A stretch of DNA of 64,000 bases, from the NCBI GenBank assembly GCA_002878375.1, contig NIRF01000006.1:31069-95068 (forward strand), in the 5' to 3' direction. How positions within the stretch are numbered: the stretch's first letter is position 1; every line of letters starts with the position of its first letter. The notes under the pieces are model-generated. The model was not told where the DNA came from. It saw only the letters and a list, made by a program, of their open reading frames with translations, and searched no databases. Shown here piece after piece: positions 8,791 through 17,117 of this stretch. The position numbers and the translations under genes are program-made. Source of the DNA: Dictyoglomus sp. NZ13-RE01 (GTDB lineage Bacteria > Dictyoglomota > Dictyoglomia > Dictyoglomales > Dictyoglomaceae).

Positions 8791-9333
8791 CTATATTATT
8801 TCTACAATAACCCTTGTAGAATCCTCATCTGATTGAATATCCACAATTTTCCCCCTAAAATCAGGATCATTTAATATTTTTTCTATCTCTTCAGGTGAAA
8901 GATCTACCCCTCCATATTGTACAGAATATTTATTAGCAAATTTTAAGCCCCATTTTAAAAAGGATAAGGGAATAGTAATATTAACTCTATTTACTCCTTC
9001 CTCCTCTATATATATTCTTAAAAGTCTTTTCTCACTACTCTTAAAATCATAGTTCTCCTCTAATTTTTTTAAAAGCTCCTCTCCATCCTCTGAGCTTATC
9101 TTTCCTTCTTCAATCATCTTCAAAATTCTATACCTTTCCTCTCTCATCTTTTCCCTCTTCCTCCTTTCTCTCTCCCATTTGTAAGAGTTATATAAAATTC
9201 TTCCACCCCAATAAACAAAGATAAGAGGCCAAAGTTTCCAAAGATCACTAAGAAATGGAATACCAAAATACTTGGCAGTAAGAGAGATACCAAGAGCAAT
9301 CAAAATTACAGCTAAAATTACCTTCCCCCTCAT
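8791..9333 (-). CDS. Membrane protein with LiaF/DUF5668-like N-terminus and SHOCT-like hinge
   Basis: 180 residues. The N-terminus has two close hydrophobic segments (VILAVILIALGISL and LWKLWPLIFVYWGGRIL), as in the LiaI-LiaF transmembrane module. A basic stretch follows, then ILKMIEEGKISSEDGEELLKKLEE, a short helix-turn-helix repeat of the SHOCT-like type. The C-terminal 70 residues are soluble and acidic. It is translated directly after the DUF2089 gene (3 bases apart, stop TGA then AT-rich gap and ATG), so the two likely act together, perhaps in envelope-stress sensing. No specific function can be assigned. Confidence 0.7.
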   Translation of the reverse strand: MRGKVILAVILIALGISLTAKYFGIPFLSDLWKLWPLIFVYWGGRILYNSYKWERERRKREKMREERYRILKMIEEGKISSEDGEELLKKLEENYDFKSSEKRLLRIYIEEEGVNRVNITIPLSFLKWGLKFANKYSVQYGGVDLSPEEIEKILNDPDFRGKIVDIQSDEDSTRVIVEII

Positions 9334-9336
9334 ATA

Positions 9337-9717
9337 TCATTCCTCCTCTTTCTTCTCCTCATCTAAAATCTTTAGGGCTTCTTGAACCGTGATCTCTCCC
9401 CTTTCTAATTTATCTATAACCTCTTGAGCCTTTGTCTTAATCTCTTCCTCGATAGGAGGAAGTCCTATGGATCTTAATATATTGTCTAATCTACTTCTTA
9501 CTGTGGGATAAGAAAGTCTTAATATCCTTTCCATCTCCTTCACATTTCCCCGAGTTCTTAGAAAAAGTTCCAAAAACTCCTGTTCCTCTTGAGAGAGAGA
9601 GGCAAGCTTTCCTACCCAAAATTCTCCCTCAATGGTAATGTTACACCTTGGGCATTTAAGCCTTGTTATAATCATCTCTCTTCCACATATAGGACATCTT
9701 GGCAGTTTATGGGCCAT
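9337..9717 (-). CDS. DUF2089 family zinc-ribbon/HTH protein
   Basis: The N-terminal zinc ribbon reads CPICGREMIITRLKCPRCN. A DUF2089 helix-turn-helix-like region follows (SQEEQEFLELFLRTRGNVKE, then LSYPTVRSRLDNIL), with an acidic tail GEITVQEALKILDEE. ATG 9717 is my start: GAGGAG lies 12 bases upstream and it gives the family's usual N-terminus. A longer reading frame begins at TTG 9783, but that TTG is the first base of a perfect -35 box, so the extension is not transcribed. A transcription factor paired with the LiaF-like membrane protein is plausible. Confidence 0.85.
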   Translation of the reverse strand: MAHKLPRCPICGREMIITRLKCPRCNITIEGEFWVGKLASLSQEEQEFLELFLRTRGNVKEMERILRLSYPTVRSRLDNILRSIGLPPIEEEIKTKAQEVIDKLERGEITVQEALKILDEEKKEEE

Positions 9718-9754
9718 AAATTTATAAATCTCCTCTTTATAATTTTCAATTTTA

Positions 9755-9783
9755 ATTTTATAAAATATAAATTTTTCTGTCAA
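9755..9783 (-). promoter_or_regulatory. Promoter of DUF2089/LiaF-like operon
   Basis: On the minus strand, consensus TTGACA (9778-9783), a 17-base spacer and TAAAAT (9755-9760). Transcription should start near 9748, about 30 bases before ATG 9717. Confidence 0.8.
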
Positions 9784-9803
9784 TAATTTTAATCAAAATT
9801 TCT

Positions 9804-9832
9804 TTGATAGCCTTTTAAAATAGGTATAAAAT
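9804..9832 (+). promoter_or_regulatory. Promoter of nfo, apparently leaderless
   Basis: TTGATA (9804-9809), a 17-base spacer and TAAAAT (9827-9832). The usual 6-base gap places the transcript start on or next to the A of ATG 9839. No Shine-Dalgarno sequence is present. Confidence 0.65.
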
Positions 9833-9838
9833 TAAAAC

Positions 9839-10645
9839 ATGGAAGTAAAATTAGGAGTACACTTATATAGGGATAAAAATATATCTGAAATTATAGAGGA
9901 ATTAAAAATAAATACTGCCCAAATCTTTGCTCAAAATCCAAGAAGTTTTTCCCTATCGAAAAAACCTCTTCCAGACTTTTTCATCTCCCCTATTTTTATT
10001 CATGCACCATACGTAGTTAACTTGGCATCACCAGAGAAAAGAATTTTTGAGCTCTCCTGCAAATTAATCATAGAGGAGCTTAGAATTTGTGATGAAAAGA
10101 ACTGGGAAGGAGTTGTAGTACATACAGGAAGTAGTAAAGGAGGAGGAAAGGAGAAGGCAAAATCTAATTTCTTTAAGGCTTTAGAATATATCTTTCTCAA
10201 TTATAAAGGAGAAAAGAAATTAATAATTGAAAATAGTTCAGGACTTTATGATGGATGGGGAAGCTCTGTAGAAGATCTTGCTTCAATACATAAAGAATTT
10301 CCTGTTTATTTTTGCCTTGATACATGCCATCTTTTTTCTGCAGGTTATGACCTTAGAAATAAAAACTCATGCAATAAAACTTTTAATATATTCTTTTCAG
10401 CAATCCCTACGGAAAGATTTTCTCTTATTCATCTAAACGACTCCTTTTACCCTTTAGGAAGTAGAAAGGATAAACATGAGCATATTGGAAGAGGAAAGAT
10501 TGGAGAAGATGGATTTTTTTATATCCTGGAAAAAACTATAGACTTAAATATACCATTTATATTGGAAACCCCAAAGGATAGTCAAAAGGCGGACTTGAAA
10601 AATTTAGAAAAAGTTAGAGAGATCTTGACAAGATTAATTTTTTAG
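9839..10645 (+). CDS. nfo: Endonuclease IV-type AP endonuclease
   Basis: A 268-residue TIM-barrel AP endonuclease that cuts DNA 5' to abasic sites. Zinc-ligand motifs of the Nfo family are in order: FIHAPYVVNLAS (about 57), VVHTGSSKG (about 96), LIIENSSG (about 134), CLDTCHLFSAGY (about 166), HLNDS (about 203), RKDKHEHIGRGKIG (about 214) and FILETPKD (about 246). The ATG has no ribosome site and lies 6 bases after a good -10 box, suggesting a leaderless mRNA. The 3' end of the gene contains the promoter of the next gene. Confidence 0.94.
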   Translation: MEVKLGVHLYRDKNISEIIEELKINTAQIFAQNPRSFSLSKKPLPDFFISPIFIHAPYVVNLASPEKRIFELSCKLIIEELRICDEKNWEGVVVHTGSSKGGGKEKAKSNFFKALEYIFLNYKGEKKLIIENSSGLYDGWGSSVEDLASIHKEFPVYFCLDTCHLFSAGYDLRNKNSCNKTFNIFFSAIPTERFSLIHLNDSFYPLGSRKDKHEHIGRGKIGEDGFFYILEKTIDLNIPFILETPKDSQKADLKNLEKVREILTRLIF

Positions 10646-10652
10646 GTAAAAT
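10625..10652 (+). promoter_or_regulatory. Promoter of porin-like gene inside nfo 3' end
   Basis: Consensus TTGACA (10625-10630), a 16-base spacer and TAAAAT (10647-10652), overlapping the last codons and stop of nfo. The predicted transcript start is near 10659, just before the structured leader. Confidence 0.75.
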
Positions 10653-10658
10653 AACTAT

Positions 10659-10817
10659 CAGTTAGCTTTCTTCATGGCAAGAAAGGAGGTGAACAGACCT
10701 TAGGTTGCCAAATGAAGAAAGCGTAACTGGCAAGGGAAGTAAACGCTTACTTGCCAGGGAGTTTTCTTCAAAAAAATTTATAAAAAAAATTATAAAACCT
10801 AAGGGGGTCAAAGAGAA
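10659..10817 (+). ncRNA. Structured 5' leader with two exclusive folds (candidate riboregulator)
   Basis: About 159 bases of leader before the porin-like gene. Segment 1 (10661-10675, GTTAGCTTTCTTCAT) pairs almost perfectly with segment 2 (10712-10727, ATGAAGAAAGCGTAAC), closing a domain that holds GGCAA/TTGCC around AGGAGGTG. Segment 2 can instead pair (TGAAGAAA) with segment 3 (10762-10770, TTTTCTTCA), enclosing a strong hairpin CTGGCAA/TTGCCAG (10727-10757). The two pairings exclude each other, as in a conformational switch. I match it to no known riboswitch. Weinberg and colleagues described a 'Dictyoglomi-1' RNA from this phylum, and identity with it is untested. Confidence 0.6.
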
Positions 10818-11957
10818 ATGAAAAAATTAGTTTATTTATTGGTTCTTGCTCTTCTTGTGGTTCCTGCATTTGCAGCTATCACAGTAACAACATCTGCTTC
10901 TGGTTCCTTAAGCTTCAAATCACAACTTTCTCCATGGCCAGTAACCTTTGTACCTTCTGCAAGTTTAAGCCTTAAATTTAGTCTTTCTGGAGATAATAAA
11001 ACTGTAGGAAACATTGTTGCAGAAATTGATGCTGTTTCTGATGTTAGTTCGGTAAGTGTCACTACTGAAGATATAACATATGTTACTGACGTAACATATA
11101 CAGTTACAACATATACAGATAGTAGCGGTAATACCTATACTGGTGCCATACCAGTTGTTCACACAGCTACAAAAACAGTAGTTACAAATGTTAATAATAG
11201 TTTTACTACTACTGGCCGTCTAACTTTTAAGGGCATAGCAGGGCTCGTAGATCTATCTCTAAATAGAGGAACACTTTCTGTTGGCGGGACAAATTTAGTA
11301 AAACAACCATTAAAAAGACAAGATGGTATTGGTGTAGTAGTTAATGCACCAGTAAAGGTTACTGTTGGATACAAACCAGATCAAACTGATGCTCTCACTT
11401 ATACAAAGGGAGTATTTGCAGTAAGAGCAGATGGAAGCTTTGCACCAGTTACATTCTACGGATTATTTGTAAGTGATCATGGAACAAATTCTTATGCATT
11501 TGGCGCAAGCGCAACACCAGTTTCAATGGTTAGCGTATTTGGAGAGTATGCATCTGTCGCTCCTAATTGGATTGTTGGCGGTACATTAACTCCAGTTTCT
11601 GGTGTATCTTTATATGGACAGTATAAAGGAGATAAAACCTATAAAGTATCCGCAACAGTAACTACCATTCCAAATGTAACTTTATACGGAGAATATACTG
11701 GAAAATTCTTCGGATATGGAACAGTAAGCAAGGGCTTACCTGTTGGAACTCTTTCTGCTGGAGCAGGATATGACACAGCTAAAGCTGATTTCGCATTATT
11801 TGCTAAGTTAGTCACACCAGTAGGTCCAGCAAACAATGAGTTCAGAGTATACAAGAATTATGATATTACCGATGCTGATGGAGATGGAGTATATTGGTAT
11901 GATAATGTAGCACCAACAGACTTCAGAGTAGAGAACGTTATTTCCGTCTCCTTCTAA
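10818..11957 (+). CDS. Porin-like outer-membrane beta-protein
   Basis: 379 residues with a clear signal peptide (MKKLVYLLVLALLVVPAFA). The mature part is rich in Ser, Thr, Val and Gly and built of alternating short beta-segments (for example GVSLYGQYKGDK, NVTLYGEYTG, VSMVSVFGEYASVAPN). The last residues are VISVSF; a C-terminal Phe is typical of outer-membrane barrels. An Asp-rich loop ADGDGVYW near the end could bind Ca2+. I recognise no named family. Its own consensus promoter, long structured leader, GGGGG-type ribosome site and strong terminator suggest an abundant, regulated envelope protein. Confidence 0.75.
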   Translation: MKKLVYLLVLALLVVPAFAAITVTTSASGSLSFKSQLSPWPVTFVPSASLSLKFSLSGDNKTVGNIVAEIDAVSDVSSVSVTTEDITYVTDVTYTVTTYTDSSGNTYTGAIPVVHTATKTVVTNVNNSFTTTGRLTFKGIAGLVDLSLNRGTLSVGGTNLVKQPLKRQDGIGVVVNAPVKVTVGYKPDQTDALTYTKGVFAVRADGSFAPVTFYGLFVSDHGTNSYAFGASATPVSMVSVFGEYASVAPNWIVGGTLTPVSGVSLYGQYKGDKTYKVSATVTTIPNVTLYGEYTGKFFGYGTVSKGLPVGTLSAGAGYDTAKADFALFAKLVTPVGPANNEFRVYKNYDITDADGDGVYWYDNVAPTDFRVENVISVSF

Positions 11958-11971
11958 TTTCTGAAACTCCT

Positions 11972-11999
11972 AAGCCCCCCAATTTTGGGGGGCTTTTTT
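11972..11999 (+). terminator. Rho-independent terminator after porin-like gene
   Basis: Nine-base-pair stem AAGCCCCCC / GGGGGGCTT with loop AATTTT, followed by a T run. Confidence 0.9.
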
Positions 12000-12012
12000 A
12001 TTTTGTACCAAA

Positions 12013-13248
12013 ATGCATGAGTACTCAAAAAAGAATAAAATAATTGCCTTTATTGACCCTATTCTTTTTATTAATGGAATGGTATTTATTAACATAAATA
12101 CCGTTATTCCATACTTTTTAATTAGGCTTTCTGCATCCAATATTCATATAAGCCTAACAAACTTCTTAGCCACCTTAGGAAGCTTTCTACCATCTCTTTT
12201 TGTAGCAAGATATGTGCAGAGACTAAAGGTAAAAAATAGAGCTTTTGCAAAACTTCTTTTTACACAAAGAATGATTTTCCTTATATTCATCCTATTATTA
12301 CCTTTCTTTATTAAATACCTTGGAAATATTTTCTCCATTTATATCTTTATTCTCTTCTGGGGAATCTTCAACTTTTTTGTAGGAGCCTATGGTCCCTTCT
12401 ACTTTAGCATTTTAGATAAAATCCTTCCCTATGAAGAAAGGGGAAGAGTTGTTGCTACAGGAAATGCCATAGGAAATATCATTGCCCTTTTAAGTACATA
12501 TCTTCTAAATATTTTCCTTTCTAAATTCTCCTTTCCCTACAATTTTATGCTTATCTTCCTTGCAGGAATTATCATTCTCTTAGCGGATGCATATCTTTTT
12601 TATATCATTGATGAAAAAGAGGAAGAGACTATAGAAAATTCTCTATCCTTTACTGAATTTATAAAATACTCCTTCTCCTTTCTCTCAAAGGACAAAAATT
12701 TTAGGCTTGCGGTCACTTCTTTTGTTTTCATATTCCTATCTTTAACCTCTATATCCTATTTTATTGTCTACACTGTAAGAACTTTTAAGGTGGATTCCAA
12801 CGTAGTATCCGCCTTTACCTTTCTTTCCATATTAGCAAACATAGTGGGAGGACTTTCCTTTGGAGAGCTAAGTAGAAGAATAGGCTATAAAAAGGTACTT
12901 ATTTTAGGGACCTTTTTAGGAGCCTTTGGACTTTTTATAGTTACCCTTATAAGACATCTATATGCTCCCTTTATAGGTTATACCTTTGTCATGCTGAACT
13001 TTAACGCTAATATGACCATAGGAGGTTTTCTACTTTCCGCCTTAGCAAAAAGAGAGAATATTCCTATTTATATGGCAATAAATAACACTATCTCCATCTC
13101 TCTTTCTTCCCTTATGCATATTTTAAATGGATTAATAATAAACTTCTTGGGATTTCAATTTTTATTTGGTATATGTCTTTCTTTTATTTTAATAGCATTA
13201 GTACTACTAATAAGAGTTAAAGAGTATAAGAGGGAAAATTCTTACTAA
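12013..13248 (+). CDS. MFS-type transporter
   Basis: 411 residues with about 12 hydrophobic segments in two halves and a charged central loop (IDEKEEETIEN). LSRRIGYKKVLILGTFLGAFG shows the basic loop typical of major facilitator proteins. It resembles the YqgE-like/unassigned MFS group; the substrate is unknown. There is no ribosome site before ATG 12013, which lies only 13 bases after the upstream terminator hairpin. The mRNA must therefore start very close to the ATG or come from read-through. An internal Met at residue 22 is a weaker alternative start. Confidence 0.8.
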   Translation: MHEYSKKNKIIAFIDPILFINGMVFININTVIPYFLIRLSASNIHISLTNFLATLGSFLPSLFVARYVQRLKVKNRAFAKLLFTQRMIFLIFILLLPFFIKYLGNIFSIYIFILFWGIFNFFVGAYGPFYFSILDKILPYEERGRVVATGNAIGNIIALLSTYLLNIFLSKFSFPYNFMLIFLAGIIILLADAYLFYIIDEKEEETIENSLSFTEFIKYSFSFLSKDKNFRLAVTSFVFIFLSLTSISYFIVYTVRTFKVDSNVVSAFTFLSILANIVGGLSFGELSRRIGYKKVLILGTFLGAFGLFIVTLIRHLYAPFIGYTFVMLNFNANMTIGGFLLSALAKRENIPIYMAINNTISISLSSLMHILNGLIINFLGFQFLFGICLSFILIALVLLIRVKEYKRENSY

Positions 13249-13275
13249 GCTTTCCTAAAGGCATCCCTTATCTGC

Positions 13276-14403
13276 TCAAAAAAAATTCTTTTCACTATCC
13301 ACCTTTACTCCTCTTACCTTTGCAAGCTCCAATAATAACTCTTTTTCTTTTGGAGTTAAATTGGTAGGGACAGAGATTAAAATTCTTATTTTCTGGTCCC
13401 CTCTTCTCTTCCCCTCAAGATATGGAATTCCTTTCCCTTTTAATGTTATTACTTCATTACTTTGGGTTCCTGGCTTTATAAAGATCTTTTCCTTACCTTC
13501 TAAGGTAGGGACTTCTATTTCTCCTCCAAGAATGGCAGTGAGGAAATCTACAGGAAGATCCAACAGTATATCCTGCCCTTCCCTCTTAAAGTATTTATGA
13601 GGCTGGATATGGATATAGATGTATAAATCTCCATTGGGACCACCATTTTCTCCTGGCTCTCCCTCTCTTGCAAGCCTTATTACGTGCCCTTCATCCACTC
13701 CTTGAGGGATCTTTACTTCAATTCTTCTTCTTGCCTTAACCTTTCCTGTTCCATGACACTCCCTACAAGGGCTTGTTATGATCCTACCCGTTCCATGGCA
13801 CTTAGGACATGTGGTTATTTGTACAAACTGACCAAAGGGAGTTCTTCTTGTTTCCCTTATTTGTCCTGTTCCTCTACATAGATCACAGGTTATAGGGCTT
13901 GTTCCAGGCTCTATTCCACTTCCTTTACATCTTTGGCATGTTTCAGTACGATGGATAAAGATCTCCTTTACTGCTCCAAAGGCTGCCTCCTCCAAGGTTA
14001 TTGTTAGATCATACCTTAAATCTGCACCTTTTCTTGGAGACCTTTGTCTTTCCCTTCTTCCAAAAATATCTCCAAAGATGCTGTCTCCAAAAAAGTCCGA
14101 GAATATATCTTCAAAGGTTCTTCCAAAGCTTCCAAAATCAAAGTCCTGAGGTCCCCAACTTTGTTCTCCGTATCCTGCAAAATCTCCTACACTTCCAAAT
14201 TGATCATACTGGGCTCTTTTTTGTGGGTCCGATAGGACCTCATAAGCCTCATTAATCTCTTTAAACTTCTCCTGAGCACCCGGATCCTTATTCAGATCCG
14301 GGTGGTATTGCCTTACTAATCTTCTATATGCCTGTTTTATCTCTTCCTGGGTGGCATTTCTTGGCACACCCAGAATCTCATAGTAATCCTTTTTGGTAGC
14401 CAT
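13276..14403 (-). CDS. dnaJ: Chaperone DnaJ
   Basis: 375 residues. The J domain has HPD in [13 protein letters not shown] (about residue 35). A short Gly/Phe-rich linker (about 75-120) follows, then four zinc-finger repeats [24 protein letters not shown] and CRECHGTG (about 147-215), and the substrate-binding C-terminal domains. It stimulates DnaK ATPase and delivers unfolded clients. It is the last gene of the grpE-dnaK-dnaJ operon, 1 base after dnaK. Confidence 0.97.
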   Translation of the reverse strand: MATKKDYYEILGVPRNATQEEIKQAYRRLVRQYHPDLNKDPGAQEKFKEINEAYEVLSDPQKRAQYDQFGSVGDFAGYGEQSWGPQDFDFGSFGRTFEDIFSDFFGDSIFGDIFGRRERQRSPRKGADLRYDLTITLEEAAFGAVKEIFIHRTETCQRCKGSGIEPGTSPITCDLCRGTGQIRETRRTPFGQFVQITTCPKCHGTGRIITSPCRECHGTGKVKARRRIEVKIPQGVDEGHVIRLAREGEPGENGGPNGDLYIYIHIQPHKYFKREGQDILLDLPVDFLTAILGGEIEVPTLEGKEKIFIKPGTQSNEVITLKGKGIPYLEGKRRGDQKIRILISVPTNLTPKEKELLLELAKVRGVKVDSEKNFF

Positions 14404-14404
14404 A

Positions 14405-16234
14405 TTAGTTCACCTTGTAATCTCCATCAATAATTGTTCCATCAGGTCCCTGGTTTGAAGAACCTCCAGGATTTCCTCCTGGATTTGTGGAAGAGCCGGC
14501 GGATTGATACATTACCTGCCCAATCTCACCAAGGGCTTGGGTAAGTTCTTCCATTCCCTTCCTTACCTGTTCTACATTTATTCTTTCTGGCTTAATTAAC
14601 TCTTCCAAATTCTTAATCTTATCTTCTACTTTTTGGACTAAATCCTTACTTACCCTATCTCCATAATCCTTTATGGTTTTCCTTGCAGTATAGATGAGAT
14701 GCTCCGCCTGGTTCTTTGTCTCAATCTCCTCTCTTCTCTTTCTATCTTCCTCCTCAAATCTCTTTGCTTCCTCAGTCATCCTTTTAATCTCAGCTTCAGA
14801 AAGCCTTATAGCATTAGATATAGTTATTCTTTGCTCCTTACCAGTTGCCTTATCCTTTGCAGATACATGCACAATTCCATTTACATCTATATCAAAGGTC
14901 ACCTCAATTTGAGGTACTCCACGAGGAGCAGGAGGAATTCCATCTAATATGAATCTTCCAAGGGAAATATTATCCTTTGCAAGGGCTCTTTCTCCCTGAA
15001 GAACATGGATCTCTACACTGGTTTGGTAATCTGTAGCAGTTGTAAAGATCTGGCTCTTGGAAACAGGAATAGGAGTATTTCTTTCAATAATCTTTGTAAA
15101 CACACCACCAAGGGTCTCAATTCCAAGAGAAAGAGGTGTTACATCTACAAGTACAATATCCCTTATCTCTCCTCCTATAACCCCTGCCTGAATAGCTGCA
15201 CCAAGAGCTACTGCCTCATCTGGGTTAACATTTCTTTGAGGTTCTTTCCCAAAATATTTCTTAATCCATTCTTGGATACAAGGCATTCTTGTAGCTCCAC
15301 CCACTAATATGATCTTATCAATTTGGGATGGAGAAAGTCCTGCATCTTTTAATGCTCTCTCTGTTGGTTCTTGAGTTTTCTCAACCAAGTCTCTTGTAAG
15401 CTCTTCAAATTTTGCCCTTGTAAGAGTATATACTAAATGAAGTGGAGTATTCCCCTTCATAGCTATGAAGGGAAGATTAATTTCTGTAGATAATTTGGAA
15501 GAAAGCTCAATCTTGGCTTTTTCCACTGCTTCATATAGTCTTTGAAGGGCAGTTCTATCTTCTCTTAAGTTAATTCCATGTTCTTCCATAAAGTTTTCAA
15601 TGAGCCAATTCACAATCCTCTCATCAAAGTCATCCCCACCAAGCCTGTTATTTCCTGCAGTAGCAATAACCTCAAACACTCCTTCTCCAATCTCTAATAT
15701 GGACACATCAAAGGTTCCACCACCAAGATCGAAGACTAAGATCTTTTGATGTCCTTCTTTATCAAGGCCATAGGCAAGAGCAGCTGCAGTAGGCTCATTA
15801 ATAATTCTTACCACCTCTAAACCTGCAATAGCACCAGCATCCTTTGTTGCTTGTCTCTGGGCATCACTAAAGTAGGCAGGACAAGTTATAACAGCTTTTT
15901 CAATAGGTTCTCCTAAATATGCTTCTGCATCCCTCTTTAATTTCCTCAGGATCATTGCAGAAATTTCCTGAGGAGTATATTCTTTGTCATCAATCTTTAC
16001 TTTATAGTTTGTTCCCATATGTCTCTTAATAGATTTTATAGTTCTTTCCGCATTAACTATGGCTTGCCTTTTTGCAGGCTCTCCCACTAAAAGTTGTCCA
16101 TCCTTAGTAAAAGCAACAACCGATGGAGTTAACCTGCTACCTTCCGCATTAGGTATTATTACAGGTCTTCCTCCCTCAAGATATGCAATAAGTGAGTTGG
16201 TAGTTCCTAAATCAATTCCTACAATCTTTCCCAT
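14405..16234 (-). CDS. dnaK: Chaperone DnaK (Hsp70)
   Basis: 609 residues. The ATPase domain opens with [18 protein letters not shown] and contains [14 protein letters not shown] (about 175) and [15 protein letters not shown] (about 315). The substrate-binding domain starts near 370 ([14 protein letters not shown]), followed by a helical lid and a Gly/Asn-rich tail. GGAGG precedes ATG 16234, which lies inside the 3' end of grpE (23-base overlap). Heat-shock control is expected from the CIRCE site upstream of grpE. Confidence 0.98.
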   Translation of the reverse strand: MGKIVGIDLGTTNSLIAYLEGGRPVIIPNAEGSRLTPSVVAFTKDGQLLVGEPAKRQAIVNAERTIKSIKRHMGTNYKVKIDDKEYTPQEISAMILRKLKRDAEAYLGEPIEKAVITCPAYFSDAQRQATKDAGAIAGLEVVRIINEPTAAALAYGLDKEGHQKILVFDLGGGTFDVSILEIGEGVFEVIATAGNNRLGGDDFDERIVNWLIENFMEEHGINLREDRTALQRLYEAVEKAKIELSSKLSTEINLPFIAMKGNTPLHLVYTLTRAKFEELTRDLVEKTQEPTERALKDAGLSPSQIDKIILVGGATRMPCIQEWIKKYFGKEPQRNVNPDEAVALGAAIQAGVIGGEIRDIVLVDVTPLSLGIETLGGVFTKIIERNTPIPVSKSQIFTTATDYQTSVEIHVLQGERALAKDNISLGRFILDGIPPAPRGVPQIEVTFDIDVNGIVHVSAKDKATGKEQRITISNAIRLSEAEIKRMTEEAKRFEEEDRKRREEIETKNQAEHLIYTARKTIKDYGDRVSKDLVQKVEDKIKNLEELIKPERINVEQVRKGMEELTQALGEIGQVMYQSAGSSTNPGGNPGGSSNQGPDGTIIDGDYKVN

Positions 16235-16721
16235 TTTCTTCTACCTCCTTTTTTTCAATTTTCTTAGATACTATAACTCTTGCAGGTCTTAAAACCCTAT
16301 TTCTAAAAAAGTAACCAGGAGAAACTTCTCTAACAACCACATTCTCATCTCCATCCTCCACCTCCTCAATCCCCACAGCCTCATGGAGATTGGGATCAAA
16401 GGGCTTTCCAATAACATCCATTCTAACAACTCCCTCATTTAGGAGTAAGTTTTCAAACTGTTTATAAATCATATTAACACCTTCTATGATTGCATCTTTT
16501 TTCCTTGCCTTTTTCATGGTTTCCAAAGCCAAATGAAAATTATCAAGAATGTTAACAATCTCCCTTAAGAGGCGGGCATTTGCAATCTCTTGCCACTCCT
16601 CTTTTTCTCTTCTTAACCTCTGGCGGAAGTTCTCAAATTCCGCTTGAAGCCTTACATACTTTATTTCCCAATCTTCAGTTGTAGTTTCTTCCTTTTTTTC
16701 TACCAATTCTTTTTCCTCCAT
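16212..16721 (-). CDS. grpE: Nucleotide exchange factor GrpE
   Basis: 169 residues. An N-terminal acidic coiled coil ([20 protein letters not shown], then [19 protein letters not shown]) is followed by the GrpE core ([17 protein letters not shown] segment) and the beta-domain ([20 protein letters not shown] and [23 protein letters not shown]), which match the family signature. It releases ADP from DnaK. It is the first gene of the operon, which has no hrcA in front, unlike many hrcA-grpE-dnaK-dnaJ operons. AGGTG precedes ATG 16721. Confidence 0.96.
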   Translation of the reverse strand: MEEKELVEKKEETTTEDWEIKYVRLQAEFENFRQRLRREKEEWQEIANARLLREIVNILDNFHLALETMKKARKKDAIIEGVNMIYKQFENLLLNEGVVRMDVIGKPFDPNLHEAVGIEEVEDGDENVVVREVSPGYFFRNRVLRPARVIVSKKIEKKEVEENGKDCRN

Positions 16722-16744
16722 AATTTCACCTCATTTTAAATTTT

Positions 16745-16771
16745 TTAGCACTCCCATGGTAAGACTGCTAA
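16745..16771 (-). promoter_or_regulatory. CIRCE operator (HrcA site)
   Basis: TTAGCACTC, a 9-base spacer and GACTGCTAA. This is the CIRCE inverted repeat with one base off consensus (GAGTGCTAA). It lies between the predicted transcript start and grpE. Confidence 0.9.
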
Positions 16772-16781
16772 AGCCATATAT

Positions 16782-16809
16782 AGTTTATAATCTCTATAAA
16801 AATTGTCAA
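16782..16809 (-). promoter_or_regulatory. Promoter of grpE-dnaK-dnaJ
   Basis: On the minus strand, consensus TTGACA (16804-16809), a 16-base spacer and TAAACT (16782-16787), immediately upstream of CIRCE. The repressor bound at CIRCE would block the start region. Confidence 0.7.
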
Positions 16810-16927
16810 GAGTGAATATATATAGCTAATGAATATAATGTTAAAAAATGCAATAGGGGAGAAAAACTAAACTTCTCCCTCACAGATCCTTATCTTTCCT
16901 TACTGGAATAACTAAGTTTGGATTTTA

Positions 16928-16965
16928 TGGGAGGTTTTTCTTTTCAAAAACTGATTATAGGTCAG
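16928..16965 (+). repeat. Solo insertion-sequence end (copy of 63783-63820)
   Basis: 38 bases identical except one to the reverse complement of the sequence just upstream of the transposase start at the right edge. Similarity may continue leftward to about 16916 with an internal deletion (GTTTGGAT is shared). No transposase lies next to it, so it looks like a remnant, a solo end or a miniature derivative. The rest of the 16772-17117 gap holds a small GGGAGAA/TTCTCCC hairpin (16857-16879), a promoter and an AbrB-like remnant. Confidence 0.85.
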
Positions 16966-16980
16966 GGCTTCATTCGCCAT

Positions 16981-17008
16981 TTGACAATATAACTATATAT
17001 TGTAAAAT
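16981..17008 (+). promoter_or_regulatory. Promoter with palindromic operator before toxin-antitoxin genes
   Basis: Consensus TTGACA (16981-16986), a 16-base spacer and TAAAAT (17003-17008). The spacer is almost filled by a perfect inverted repeat, ACAATATA-N4-TATATTGT (16984-17003), which looks like an autoregulatory operator. Confidence 0.7.
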
Positions 17009-17099
17009 GTTTGTAGTTAGAATTGGTAAGAAATCGCAAATAGTTATACCTAAAGAAAGATGTAATAGGGAATGTAGTAGTTTTAATGAGAGCACCTAA
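17007..17099 (+). pseudogene. AbrB/SpoVT-type antitoxin remnant
   Basis: A 30-codon frame reading VVRIGKKSQIVIPKE, the signature opening of AbrB-like swapped-hairpin antitoxins, and then unrelated codons to TAA. The rest of the domain (normally REKL.. onward) is missing. The ATG overlaps the -10 box of the promoter, so it is unlikely to be used as such. I read this as the truncated relic of an antitoxin gene. Confidence 0.6.
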
Positions 17100-17117
17100 G
17101 AGTATAGATTAGTATAG

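Noticed and set aside
10705..10821. A 38-codon frame from TTG 10705 whose stop overlaps the porin-like start by ATGA
   Set aside because: It lies in the paired segments of the leader, its ribosome site is 15 bases away and its product is not protein-like; more likely a chance frame.
15005..15307. Plus-strand ORF opposite dnaK
   Set aside because: A shadow of the dnaK coding strand; no ribosome site or protein-like content.
16857..16879. Hairpin GGGAGAA/TTCTCCC as a terminator
   Set aside because: No T tract follows and no gene ends just before it; it may belong to the insertion-sequence remnant.
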